NCBI GenBank assembly: GCA_903927945.1
Contig: CAIYOZ010000309.1
Coordinates: 1-45,865, forward strand
DNA from: an uncultured Bacteroidales bacterium
Lineage (GTDB): Bacteria; Bacteroidota; Bacteroidia; Bacteroidales; Paludibacteraceae
Length of the DNA: 45,865 nucleotides
Direction of reading: 5' to 3'
Part shown: positions 1 through 9,070 of the stretch, piece after piece
How the letters are laid out: every line of letters starts with the position of its first letter
Position numbering within the stretch: position 1 is the stretch's first letter
The notes under the pieces: model-generated
What the model was told of the DNA's origin: nothing
The model's input: only the letters and a program-made list of their open reading frames with translations
The model's database searches: none
Position numbers and translations under genes: made by a program

Positions 1-1
1 C

Positions 2-2161
2 ATCCCAAACCAGAATAAACCGATGATCATTATATCAGAATTTTTAATAGATAATAATCCCATTACTTCCAAATCATTAGGTTCTCCTCTTAAAGACCCG
101 ATTTATATCACTTCCAATATTACACTTAAACATAATCAAGCTAATTTCGGTTTTGAATTTTCAACAACTAATTTTCTGACTCCGGAAAAAACGAGATTTA
201 AATATCGATTAAAAGGATATGATAATCAATGGATTGAGGTCGACGCTACACGTAGATATGCATCTTATACAAAAGTACCTACCGGAAAATACACTTTTGA
301 ATTATTGTCGACAAACAATGATGGTGTATGGAGCAATTCTAAAAAATTCATTATAATCACGATTTTACCAGCGACTTGGGCAACATGGTGGGCTTTTCTT
401 CTTTATGCTATGACTCTTGCAACCATTATTTATTTTATTCTTCATTATTATTTAAGTCAGAAAAGGCTCGCCTTGGAACTGTACCTGGAAACTAAAGAAA
501 AGACACGTCAGGAAGAAAATCATCAATTACAATTGCAGATATTTACCAATATCTCTCACGATTTTAAAACTCCTCTTTCGCTTATTTTGGGCACATTGGA
601 AAGGCTTAAACAAGAATCGGCTCCAATTTCTGAAAGATATTTAGCAAGTTTAAGCAATAATGCAAAACGATTGCTAAATCTTATAAATGAGCTCATGGAT
701 TTTCGTTCGGTCGAAAATGGCAAAATGAATTTAAATATTTCGTTGGGTGATATAAATGAATTTGTATCTAATCAGGTTTCTGATTTTAAAGAACTTGTTC
801 ATCAACGAAAAATTGATTTTCAGTTAATTTTAGATCCGGCGTTAAATAATCCTGTCTATTTTGACAGCAAAGTGGTTGAAAAAATCATTATGAATCTATT
901 GAATAATGCATTCAAATACACCAATAATGGAATTGTTACGGTAGAAACTCTGGCAGATAGTTCAAATTTCAATTCAATTTACCAGAATAATTATGTTGTG
1001 AGTGAAAATGGAAACGATTCACCCATGTTTGGCATTATTGTCCGGGATACTGGAATCGGAATATCTGAAAAATCCATTGGAAAAGTTTTTGATCGGTTTT
1101 ATATGGTTAATGATCCACAAGGAGAAAAACATTTAGGATCGGGAATTGGACTAGCACTGGTAAAAAGCCTGATAGTATTGCACAAAGGGAGTATTTCAAT
1201 TCGAAGCGAAAGAGGGATTGGAACAGATATACTCATAACATTTCCTGTTTCGAAACATAAATATCTTGATTCAAAACTTGTTAATATTAACGAATATAAA
1301 ACTCCATTTATAGAAAAAGATAGTTATCAGATAGCAGAAATGACTACAAAAGAGTCGCAATCCGATAAAAACTCAGAAGAATATTTACTGCGTGAGACTA
1401 AGCGGATTTTGCTGGTAGAAGACAATGCTGAATTTCGCACCCTTATTTCTGAGACATTATCTTCACAATATGACATTTGCGAAGCCAGTAACGGTATTAT
1501 CGCAACTAATCTTATGGAAGAAAATGAGGTTGATTTAATTATTAGTGATCTTATGATGCCGGAAAAAGATGGTATTACATTCTGTCGTGAAGTAAAAGAT
1601 GATATTTCAACTTCGCATATTCCATTTATTATGATGACCGCAAAAAGCGGATTGGAAAACCGTATTGAGGGAGTTAACTCAGGGGCAGATGCCTATTTGG
1701 AAAAGCCTGTCAATCTAAATTTATTAACACTTACGATCCAGAATTTATTCAAGCAACAGAACAGAGTAAAGGAATTTTACGCAAAAAACTTTTTTTCTGA
1801 TAGCAGCGAATTAAAAACAAACCAAAAAGACAATGATTTTATGAAGCTTTTGGTAAAAGTGATCGATGAAAAAATTGATCAACCTGAAATGGACATTAAT
1901 TATCTGACTACTAAAATGTCAATGAGTAGGACCAAACTTTATGCTAAAGTTAAATCATTAACCGATAAATCCATCGTTGAATTCGTTCGGCATTATCGAA
2001 TGCGAAAGGCAGCCAGATTATTAGTTGAAGAAAACATGCCCATTCGGGATGTAATGGATCAAGTTGGTATTGATACTCAATCCTATTTTACGCGTGTATT
2101 TAAGCAAGAATTCGGAGAAACTCCAACTACTTTTGTGGCGAACGCAAAAAAAAATACATAA
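2..2161 (+). CDS. Hybrid two-component system regulator (HTCS), 5' end cut by window edge
   Basis: Single-polypeptide sensor kinase and transcription factor of the kind that switches on polysaccharide-utilisation genes in Bacteroidota. The reading frame is open to the left edge, so the first ATG at 23 is internal. The usual large periplasmic propeller sensor must lie outside the window. Counting residues from that ATG: a Y_Y_Y domain (about 30-110), one membrane helix (about 118-142), a HisKA domain with the H-box FTNISHDFKTP (His179), an HATPase with N-box NLLNNAFKYTNNG and G-box RDTGIGI, a receiver domain with phospho-acceptor Asp509 (SDLMMPEKDG) and conserved Lys561, and a C-terminal AraC-type HTH (about 605-708). 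It is co-oriented with the GH31 gene 72 bp downstream. By family knowledge it probably responds to an oligosaccharide from the substrate of this locus; which one cannot be read here. Confidence 0.95.
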   Translation: MPNQNKPMIIISEFLIDNNPITSKSLGSPLKDPIYITSNITLKHNQANFGFEFSTTNFLTPEKTRFKYRLKGYDNQWIEVDATRRYASYTKVPTGKYTFELLSTNNDGVWSNSKKFIIITILPATWATWWAFLLYAMTLATIIYFILHYYLSQKRLALELYLETKEKTRQEENHQLQLQIFTNISHDFKTPLSLILGTLERLKQESAPISERYLASLSNNAKRLLNLINELMDFRSVENGKMNLNISLGDINEFVSNQVSDFKELVHQRKIDFQLILDPALNNPVYFDSKVVEKIIMNLLNNAFKYTNNGIVTVETLADSSNFNSIYQNNYVVSENGNDSPMFGIIVRDTGIGISEKSIGKVFDRFYMVNDPQGEKHLGSGIGLALVKSLIVLHKGSISIRSERGIGTDILITFPVSKHKYLDSKLVNINEYKTPFIEKDSYQIAEMTTKESQSDKNSEEYLLRETKRILLVEDNAEFRTLISETLSSQYDICEASNGIIATNLMEENEVDLIISDLMMPEKDGITFCREVKDDISTSHIPFIMMTAKSGLENRIEGVNSGADAYLEKPVNLNLLTLTIQNLFKQQNRVKEFYAKNFFSDSSELKTNQKDNDFMKLLVKVIDEKIDQPEMDINYLTTKMSMSRTKLYAKVKSLTDKSIVEFVRHYRMRKAARLLVEENMPIRDVMDQVGIDTQSYFTRVFKQEFGETPTTFVANAKKNT

Positions 2162-2233
2162 ACAAAAATAACACTCTTTTATTCGTGGAAACCAAGCAAT
2201 ATTCTTTTAATACAAATCATATTATTTAATTCA

Positions 2234-4357
2234 ATGAAAAAAACTATTATTTTTTTACTCACAACATTATTTGTTGCATTTCATATCAATGCTCAAACAA
2301 GTCATCTGATAGACAAAGACGTTTCTATTTTTTATCCATCACATTATGATATAAAAAAAAATCAACCATCATTTGCATTGCTAAAAGAACCAAAATCAAT
2401 TGGGAGTGTGCCAATAAACTGGAAAATGAAACCACATTTTTATTCTAAAGCTGGCAAAATAGTTGCCAGCTTGCCTTTTGAAAGAGGAACAAATTTATAT
2501 GGAACAGGTGAAAATACCGGTACATTGGTTCGAAATGGCAAAAAAGTAACACTTTGGAATACTGATACACCCAGTTATACAAGAGACAGCGGGAAACGGC
2601 TTTATCAAAGTCATCCATGGGTATTGGGCGTTAATAAAGATGGCACTGCCTTTGGCATTATTGCAGATAATACCTGGAAACAAGATATCGATTTATCGGA
2701 TAGTATCCGTTTTATTTCAGATGGTCCGGCATTTCGTGTGGTTGTTATTTTAGGAAATACGCCACAAGAAGTTGTTAAAGAATTATCCAATCTGGTTGGG
2801 AGAATGGAAATGCCTCCACTCTGGGCAATAGGTTATCAGCAATGTCGATGGTCCTATTCACCTGACACTCGCATTAAAAGTATTGTTGACACGTTTCGTC
2901 TGAAAAAATTACCCTGCGACGTAATTTGGATGGATATTGACTATATGGAGAAATTTAAAATTTTTACATTTGATAAAACAAATATCCCCAATCCGAAGGA
3001 AGTTAATAACTACCTTCACCAAAAAGGCTTCCACTCAATATGGATGATTGATCCAGGCGTTTCGGCCACAAGAGGATATTCTGTATATAACGAAGGACGC
3101 AAAGGAAAGAATTGGGTTCAGACAGTCGATTACAAAGAATATAATGGCAGGGTATGGCCAGGGGCTTGTGCTTTTCCGGACTTCACTCGCCCCGAAACCC
3201 GTATATGGTGGAGCGGTTTATACAAAGATTTTATGGCAACAGGGGTTGATGGTGTATGGAATGATATGAACGAACCGTCAGTATTTGATGGACCGGATAA
3301 AACAATGCCGGAAAACAACTGGCATCGAGGAGGTGGCGATTTACAGCCCGACATTCACCTTCGGTATCATAATGTATATGGAATGCTTATGGCTAAAGCC
3401 ACTCAAGAAGGAATTCTGAAATCAAATCCAAATAAAAGACCTTTTGTTCTTACCCGTGCAGGATATTTGGGGAGCAACCGATATGCTGCTTCATGGACAG
3501 GCGACAACGCAGGAACGGTAGAGCATATGAAATTATCAATCCCGATGTCTTTAAATCTCGGTCTTTCTGGTCAACCGTTTAACGGACCCGATTTGGGTGG
3601 TTTTAATGGCAATACCTCCGCTGATCTATTCGGGCAATGGATTGCAATGGATGCTTTTTTCCCATTTATGAGAGGACACGCTTGCAAAGGAACAAACAAC
3701 AAAGAACCATGGGCTTTTGGTCCAGAAATTGAAAACGTATCCCGTACGGCTCTTAACAGAAGGTATCGTTTACTACCCTATTTTTATAGTTTATTTCATG
3801 AAGCAGCCGAAACAGGTTTGCCGATTATGCGTCCTGTGTTCTTTGCTGACCCCAAAGACACGACTTTGCGAAAAGAAGAACAAGTATTCTTATTAGGTAA
3901 TGATATTCTGATTATACCTAAATGGGCTATAAATCCAGCAATTCCTAAAGGAATATGGAGAACAGTTTCTATTGCCGGAGAAAACAGTACTATCGACAAA
4001 TATCAGGCAGATGTAAAGATTAAAGGTGGTGTCATTATTCCATTGGGAAAAATCATTGAAAACACCAATCAATATAGTCTCGATACTTTGACTTTATTGG
4101 TTTCGCTTGATGAAAACAACAAGGCAAGTGGAATCGTATATGAAGATGCCGGAGATGGTTTTCAGTATAAAAAAGGAGAATATCTAATCTCTAAATTCGA
4201 GGCTAAACAAACAGGGTCGACGCTTAAAGTGATGATTAGTCATTCAAAAGGTAATTTGAAACGACCAGATCGAAAATACAAAGTATGTGTTGTAACAGAT
4301 AAAACACAAATTGAAAGTGATTGGTCAAAAGGCAATATTATTTATATTAAGTTTTAA
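2234..4357 (+). CDS. GH31 alpha-glycosidase (alpha-glucosidase or alpha-xylosidase type), secreted
   Basis: Retaining exo-alpha-glycosidase of family GH31, 707 residues. An N-terminal signal peptide (about 1-20, ending INAQ) suggests export to the periplasm. The N-terminal beta-sandwich is followed by a TIM barrel with the motif WMDIDYM (about 232-238). The nucleophile Asp344 lies in WNDMNEPS and the acid/base Asp424 in WTGDNAG. The C-terminal beta domains run to about 707. Both catalytic residues are present, so it should be active. The compact length and DIDYM motif resemble alpha-glucosidase-like GH31 enzymes, but alpha-xylosidase activity would suit the GH74-like genes nearby; sequence reading alone does not decide. 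It is the only enzyme gene on the + strand and probably shares transcription with the HTCS gene before it. It converges on the GH3 gene, with a terminator between. Confidence 0.93.
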   Translation: MKKTIIFLLTTLFVAFHINAQTSHLIDKDVSIFYPSHYDIKKNQPSFALLKEPKSIGSVPINWKMKPHFYSKAGKIVASLPFERGTNLYGTGENTGTLVRNGKKVTLWNTDTPSYTRDSGKRLYQSHPWVLGVNKDGTAFGIIADNTWKQDIDLSDSIRFISDGPAFRVVVILGNTPQEVVKELSNLVGRMEMPPLWAIGYQQCRWSYSPDTRIKSIVDTFRLKKLPCDVIWMDIDYMEKFKIFTFDKTNIPNPKEVNNYLHQKGFHSIWMIDPGVSATRGYSVYNEGRKGKNWVQTVDYKEYNGRVWPGACAFPDFTRPETRIWWSGLYKDFMATGVDGVWNDMNEPSVFDGPDKTMPENNWHRGGGDLQPDIHLRYHNVYGMLMAKATQEGILKSNPNKRPFVLTRAGYLGSNRYAASWTGDNAGTVEHMKLSIPMSLNLGLSGQPFNGPDLGGFNGNTSADLFGQWIAMDAFFPFMRGHACKGTNNKEPWAFGPEIENVSRTALNRRYRLLPYFYSLFHEAAETGLPIMRPVFFADPKDTTLRKEEQVFLLGNDILIIPKWAINPAIPKGIWRTVSIAGENSTIDKYQADVKIKGGVIIPLGKIIENTNQYSLDTLTLLVSLDENNKASGIVYEDAGDGFQYKKGEYLISKFEAKQTGSTLKVMISHSKGNLKRPDRKYKVCVVTDKTQIESDWSKGNIIYIKF

Positions 4358-4363
4358 TAATAT

Positions 4364-4486
4364 GAAACATACAGGTCAAATTGGGAATTAATGGGTCAAA
4401 ATGCAGATATAATATACAAAAATAAACGATCTCGTTTGCTATTATTTCTTATAATTGTTCAACAATCAATTTGACCTATAAGTTCC
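4364..4486. repeat. Imperfect 20-bp inverted repeat bounding 123 bp (possible MITE remnant)
   Basis: Arms at 4364-4383 and 4467-4486 pair at 17 of 20 positions, including a perfect 11-bp core (AGGTCAAATTG against CAATTTGACCT). An internal segment holds a related word, GGGTCAAAATG. No coding potential is evident inside. It begins 6 bp after the GH31 stop. It could be a miniature inverted-repeat element or a long-range mRNA stem; no target-site duplication was recognised. Confidence 0.35.
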
Positions 4487-4533
4487 TTACTAATTCATTT
4501 TATCAGAGCAAATTAATTATTTTTTTTTCAATT

Positions 4534-4577
4534 AAAGCCCATAAAAGCAGATCCTGATTCTGCATTATGGGCTTTTT
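4534..4577. terminator. Bidirectional intrinsic terminator between GH31 and GH3
   Basis: The outer stem AAAGCCCATA (4534-4543) pairs with TATGGGCTTT (4566-4575), and an inner GCAGA pairs with TCTGC. A T-run (4573-4577) follows on the + strand and an A-rich flank gives a U-rich tail on the - strand. The convergent genes ending at 4357 and 4616 fit a terminator used from both sides. Confidence 0.8.
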
Positions 4578-4615
4578 GATTCGAAAATATTTGCAAAGCT
4601 TAAGGTTACTATTAT

Positions 4616-6907
4616 TTATTTTGAGGACTTGCTTAAATCAATTAAAGGTCGGTTGGGATAAAGCACCGAATGCACTTTTTCGACTACGACTGTTTGAGGA
4701 AGTTTAAAACCGGCAGTGAGTCGGATATCTTTAGAAGAAGCACCGACACGCACTTCATAATCGCCCTTTTCGGCTACCCACGAAGAGATATTCGTCCAGA
4801 ATGATGCTAATGAACGGGCATCAAGTGTAAAGCTCAATTCCTGGCTTTCACCCGACTTTAGTAAACGTGTCTTAGCAAAACCTTTTAATTCCTGTAACGG
4901 CTTTTCTATTTCAACATTTGGCGCATGGAGGTATAGTTGTACAGTCTCTTTTCCTTCTTTTTTGCCGGTATTCTTCACGGTTACTTTTACTGTCAGTTCA
5001 TTGTTGAATTCCTTGCTGTTTACCTGGATATCAGAATATTTAAACTGAGAGTAGGATAAACCGTAACCAAACTCATAAGCAGTAGGCACTTTAAAAGTGT
5101 CGTAATATCGATACCCTACATAAATGCCTTCGTTGTAAAAAGCATTGACAGGATCATTTGCAGGTTCGCCCGGAAAAGTTGTTGCTGAAGGAACGTCGGT
5201 ATAAGTCATGGGAAAACTGACCGCTAATTTTCCGGAAGGATTTACATTACCTTTCAGAATATCGACAATAGCATTGGCACCTTCCTGACCTGTCTGCCAC
5301 GCCAACAGAATAGCATCAGGATCATCGCGCCAATCAGCGGTATTGATGACTCCGCCAATATTAAGAACGACCACTACTTTCTTATGAGCAGCATGAAATG
5401 CTTGAGATACATGATGTATCAATTCTTTTTCGGTATTCGACAATGAAAAATTAGCAACTGTTCGATCGTTATATTCACCGGCATTTCGTCCAATGGTAAT
5501 AATTCCCAAATCAGCAGGTTGTACCTGAGTCTTTATCTGCTCGTTGGACAAGGGCAGTTCTTCATGAAAATCGACAATGAATTTTTGTTTATTTTCGGTT
5601 GCCGTTTTAGTTACCGTATCAATAAATTGCTGATAAATAGTGCGTAAAGGTTTAACTGCCTGGAAGCCATTCTTTTCTAAACTCTCGTAAATGGTGGCTG
5701 CCGATTTGTAATTCACCTCTCCACTTCCAGTTCCTCCGGCAATAAAACGATAGGAGGTCTTTCCAAACAATGCAATCCGTTTGACATTGTTGAATGGCAA
5801 GGTGTTTTTATCATTCTTGAGCAATACCATTCCTTCGCTAGCTGCATTGCGCGAAAGTAGTGCATGTGATACCAGGTCGGGGTTGTTAGAGAACGGGTAT
5901 CCTTTAAAACGCCTTGTTTTAGTAATGAACGTCAAGACACGTACAAGATTCTGGTCAAGTACCTTTTCCTCTATAACTTTGTTCTTAATCGCTTTAATTA
6001 ATTCTTCACGTTGGGCACAACCGGGCATCAACAAGTCGTTTCCGGCATTCATTTGAGCCACAGCGTCCCTGCCTCCAAACCAGTCTGACATCACCAGTCC
6101 ACTGAATTTCCATTCATCCCGAAGGATTGTATTGATCAGATCGTAACTCTCGGAAGTATAGACTCCATTTAAACGATTGTAAGAGCTCATAACAGTCCAG
6201 GGGTGCGATTCCTTCACCACTAGTTCAAACCCTCTTAAATAGATCTCCCGTAAAGCCCGTTGGCTAACAATGGCGTTGATGGTAGCCCGGTTTGTTTCGA
6301 TATTGTTGACGGCAAAATGTTTCAGAGAAGTGGCCACGTCATTTGACTGAATTCCCCGAACCATGGCGGCTGCTAATTTACCTGTCAGAAACGGATCCTC
6401 CGAATAATACTCAAAATTACGACCGCAAAGTGGATTACGCTGGATATTTATGGCAGGAGCCAATAACACATCCGAACCATATTCAAGTACTTCATTACCC
6501 ATAGCTGTTCCAACGTTTTGAATCAACCCGGCGTTCCAGGTAGAAGCCAAGGCAATGGCAGTCGGGAAAGCTGTACAATATCGGGTAAAATTACATCCTA
6601 CTGGTTGAGGGTCTATTTTCAGTCCGGCAGGACCATCCGTTAATACAGTGGCAGTAATTCCGAGCCGGAGAATTGCACCGGTGCGGCTGGCTTCCCCGTC
6701 GATGAGTACTGTTTTTTCACCGGTTTCCGGATTCTTCCAACCGGGTTCTCCAATTCCCATTAAGAGATATACTTTTTCCTCCAGAGTCATGGCGGCAATC
6801 ACGTCTTCGATGTTATCTTTTCCAAGCTGTGGGATATGTACTTTATTTACAGCAATTGACACACATGAAAAAAATAATAAAATGCTAAATACTAGTGATT
6901 TATTCAT
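4616..6907 (-). CDS. GH3 beta-glucosidase (BglX-like), secreted
   Basis: Retaining exo-beta-glycosidase of family GH3, 763 residues, close to the usual length of three-domain periplasmic beta-glucosidases. A hydrophobic signal peptide covers about residues 1-20. The TIM-barrel domain carries the signatures NPLCGRNFEYYSEDP, KHFAVNN (about 196-202) and the nucleophile Asp275 in GLVMSDWFGG. The alpha/beta-sandwich domain contains IGRNAGEYNDR, and a fibronectin-III-like C-terminal domain spans about 650-740. It would release terminal beta-linked glucose (or xylose) from oligosaccharides. It is the last gene of the long - strand operon, 41 bp after the esterase gene. Exact sugar preference is not readable. 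Confidence 0.93.
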   Translation of the reverse strand: MNKSLVFSILLFFSCVSIAVNKVHIPQLGKDNIEDVIAAMTLEEKVYLLMGIGEPGWKNPETGEKTVLIDGEASRTGAILRLGITATVLTDGPAGLKIDPQPVGCNFTRYCTAFPTAIALASTWNAGLIQNVGTAMGNEVLEYGSDVLLAPAINIQRNPLCGRNFEYYSEDPFLTGKLAAAMVRGIQSNDVATSLKHFAVNNIETNRATINAIVSQRALREIYLRGFELVVKESHPWTVMSSYNRLNGVYTSESYDLINTILRDEWKFSGLVMSDWFGGRDAVAQMNAGNDLLMPGCAQREELIKAIKNKVIEEKVLDQNLVRVLTFITKTRRFKGYPFSNNPDLVSHALLSRNAASEGMVLLKNDKNTLPFNNVKRIALFGKTSYRFIAGGTGSGEVNYKSAATIYESLEKNGFQAVKPLRTIYQQFIDTVTKTATENKQKFIVDFHEELPLSNEQIKTQVQPADLGIITIGRNAGEYNDRTVANFSLSNTEKELIHHVSQAFHAAHKKVVVVLNIGGVINTADWRDDPDAILLAWQTGQEGANAIVDILKGNVNPSGKLAVSFPMTYTDVPSATTFPGEPANDPVNAFYNEGIYVGYRYYDTFKVPTAYEFGYGLSYSQFKYSDIQVNSKEFNNELTVKVTVKNTGKKEGKETVQLYLHAPNVEIEKPLQELKGFAKTRLLKSGESQELSFTLDARSLASFWTNISSWVAEKGDYEVRVGASSKDIRLTAGFKLPQTVVVEKVHSVLYPNRPLIDLSKSSK

Positions 6908-6948
6908 AGTTTGTTGTTTAATTCGAAGATAAATAGTTCATTTCACAT

Positions 6949-7854
6949 TTAATTGACTATACCACTATTCTTCATCCAAAGAAATAAAGGTTGCATCCAT
7001 TCTTCAATTGGTAATTTTAGTACAAATCCGTGGTTCCCATTTGGGTAAAGATGCATTTCTGCCGGAACTTTATTCCGAATCAATTCCTGATAGAAAAGAA
7101 TGCTATTATCCACAGGTACTACAGTATCATCTCCGGCATGAGTTAACCAAGTGGGCGGAGTATTTGCAGTAACATGCAACTCATTGGAAAAAAGCAATAT
7201 CTGTTTATTGTCAGGCTTTGTTCCAAGCAAATTCATGCGCGACCCTTTATGAGTTAATTCTTCAGTCATACTAATAACGGGATAAACCAATATCATAAAA
7301 TCGGGTCTTAAACTTATTTTTTCTTCGTTGGGGATATAGGATTTATCAAAATGAGTCCCGACGGTAGATGCCAAATGTCCACCAGCCGAAAATCCCATTA
7401 TCCCTATTCTTTTTGGATCAAGTTTCCATTCAATGGCGTGTTGACGAACTATTTTAATGGCTTGCTGCGCGTCCTGTAATGGACCAATAGTTTTATCAAA
7501 CATAATTGAATCATTCGGCAAACGATACTTTAAAACAAATGCAGCAATACCTTTATTTACAAAGGCATCTGAAATTAAGCTGCCTTCGGTCAAATAACAT
7601 TCGGCTCCGTATCCACCACCCGGACAAATAATTACAGCTGTTCCGGTTGATTTTTTTTCATTTGGCAGGTAAACAGTCAATGTAGGTTTTGAAACTTGCT
7701 TGAATACTAAAATACGTCCTTCGTTTTCCTCAGTTATTTCTTTTAGTTCATGATTTTTACTATTGGGTATAGCTCCCGGATAGAGGTTTATGATTTTCTG
7801 TGCTGCTACGTTTATGTAAAAAAACAAAAAGAGAAATAATGCAATTCGTTTCAT
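6949..7854 (-). CDS. Secreted alpha/beta-hydrolase esterase (acetyl/feruloyl esterase-like)
   Basis: An alpha/beta-hydrolase of 301 residues, resembling the small esterases of Bacteroidota CAZyme loci. A signal peptide covers about 1-18. The oxyanion-hole motif CPGGGYG (about 77-83), nucleophile Ser156 in GFSAGGH, an acid residue at about Asp243 in DDTVVP, and His275 in NGNHGF complete a full catalytic triad. Such enzymes remove acetyl or other acyl groups from hemicellulose or pectin fragments; the acyl group here is unknown. It lies 41 bp before the GH3 gene and 143 bp after the Gfo/Idh gene, so it may begin its own transcript or be a late member of the operon. Confidence 0.85.
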   Translation of the reverse strand: MKRIALFLFLFFYINVAAQKIINLYPGAIPNSKNHELKEITEENEGRILVFKQVSKPTLTVYLPNEKKSTGTAVIICPGGGYGAECYLTEGSLISDAFVNKGIAAFVLKYRLPNDSIMFDKTIGPLQDAQQAIKIVRQHAIEWKLDPKRIGIMGFSAGGHLASTVGTHFDKSYIPNEEKISLRPDFMILVYPVISMTEELTHKGSRMNLLGTKPDNKQILLFSNELHVTANTPPTWLTHAGDDTVVPVDNSILFYQELIRNKVPAEMHLYPNGNHGFVLKLPIEEWMQPLFLWMKNSGIVN

Positions 7855-7997
7855 AATATATATATTATTGAATAATTAACTAACACTTAGTTGTCAATCA
7901 GTAAATTTCCAAAAACAAATCATTGTTTCGATAAAGTGGATGAACCATTTAATCGTTCATTAAGGAGTTGAACCAGACGATATCTTTTCAAAAAGAT

Positions 7998-9062
7998 TTA
8001 TTTACTACTACTACTATTATAACAGTCAAATATAATTTCCAAATGTTTTCTGGAAAGCACTAACGGCATTACCACTTTTTCTTTACCATCAAGAACTCTA
8101 ATATAGTGAGCTGCTAGTTCATAGTCATCACTACCGTGGTTTGACATATCGATTTCAATTACTTTTTTACGAGCTTTTCCTCTTGAATTATTATCCACAT
8201 CGAAGAAAGTTACCTGAGCCGGATCCCAGGAGTGAAATCCAAATTTAAGACCTCCCCGGGTACCATAAATCCGGGTTTCGCTATCTGCCTCCATGTTTGC
8301 ATTATTGGCTCGTTCCCAATAATAGCGCAATCCGTCCGAAAACTCCATATTTGCAGAAAAATGTTCTTCAACATCAAAAATATCAGTGCTTGGATCAACC
8401 TCATCTAAACCATTTTTGAGTAATACGTTTTGAACTTTTATGAGTTCGGGTTTGTCACCCAATATACCTAGATGAAATGAAAGATCATAAACTCCCCAGT
8501 CAAATAATGGACCTCCACCTGCAATTGCTTTATTAAGAAACCATTTGGCGGTAGGATGATACTCAATGCCAGCACGGTTTTGTCTCCAGATACAATTATG
8601 GTGTATAAAATAGATTTCACCTAAAACGCCACTATCAATGATATCTTTAACTGCTTTGTATTTTGGTTGTAAGCGTGAATGTCGAGCTGAACAATCGCAG
8701 ATTACAAGATTTGGATTAGAATTAGCAGCTTCAATCATTTCATCAATATCTGAAAGATTCATAGCCAGAGGTTTCTCTATCAATATATTTTTGCCTGCTG
8801 CGACGGCATCGATAAAAACTTTTTTATGAATTGGAGGAGGTGTACATATTATTACAGCATCAACATTTTTGTCGTTAAGAATATCCCTGTAATCAGTAGT
8901 GGTTCGTTCAATCGGGAATTTCTCAGTAACCCTTGCCAGACTGCTTTCACTAAGGGCGGCAAGCCAACTTATTTTCACTCTTTTAGTCTTCAAAAAGCTT
9001 TCAATGTGTCTTTCGGCAATCATGCCAGCTCCAACTATTCCAATGCTATAAATTTTATTCAT
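7998..9062 (-). CDS. Gfo/Idh/MocA-family NAD(P)-dependent oxidoreductase
   Basis: Cytoplasmic dehydrogenase of the Gfo/Idh/MocA family, which oxidises or reduces sugars, inositols or their derivatives. The N-terminal Rossmann fold shows GIVGAGMIAERH, and the family EKP signature appears in LIEKPLAMN. The C-terminal half has the usual GGGPLFDWGVYD motif. There is no signal peptide, unlike the Tat-exported members used in 3-keto-sugar pathways. The frame also allows an upstream ATG at 9086, which would add eight residues and overlap the MDR gene by 16 bp. I prefer 9062 because the protein then starts directly before the first Rossmann strand. Coupling to the MDR dehydrogenase suggests both act on the same imported sugar, but the substrate is unknown. 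Confidence 0.88.
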   Translation of the reverse strand: MNKIYSIGIVGAGMIAERHIESFLKTKRVKISWLAALSESSLARVTEKFPIERTTTDYRDILNDKNVDAVIICTPPPIHKKVFIDAVAAGKNILIEKPLAMNLSDIDEMIEAANSNPNLVICDCSARHSRLQPKYKAVKDIIDSGVLGEIYFIHHNCIWRQNRAGIEYHPTAKWFLNKAIAGGGPLFDWGVYDLSFHLGILGDKPELIKVQNVLLKNGLDEVDPSTDIFDVEEHFSANMEFSDGLRYYWERANNANMEADSETRIYGTRGGLKFGFHSWDPAQVTFFDVDNNSRGKARKKVIEIDMSNHGSDDYELAAHYIRVLDGKEKVVMPLVLSRKHLEIIFDCYNSSSSK

Positions 9063-9070
9063 TTTTGATT

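Noticed and set aside
7913-7928. AAACAA/TTGTTT dyad upstream of the esterase gene
   Set aside because: Only six base pairs in AT-rich DNA; likely chance.
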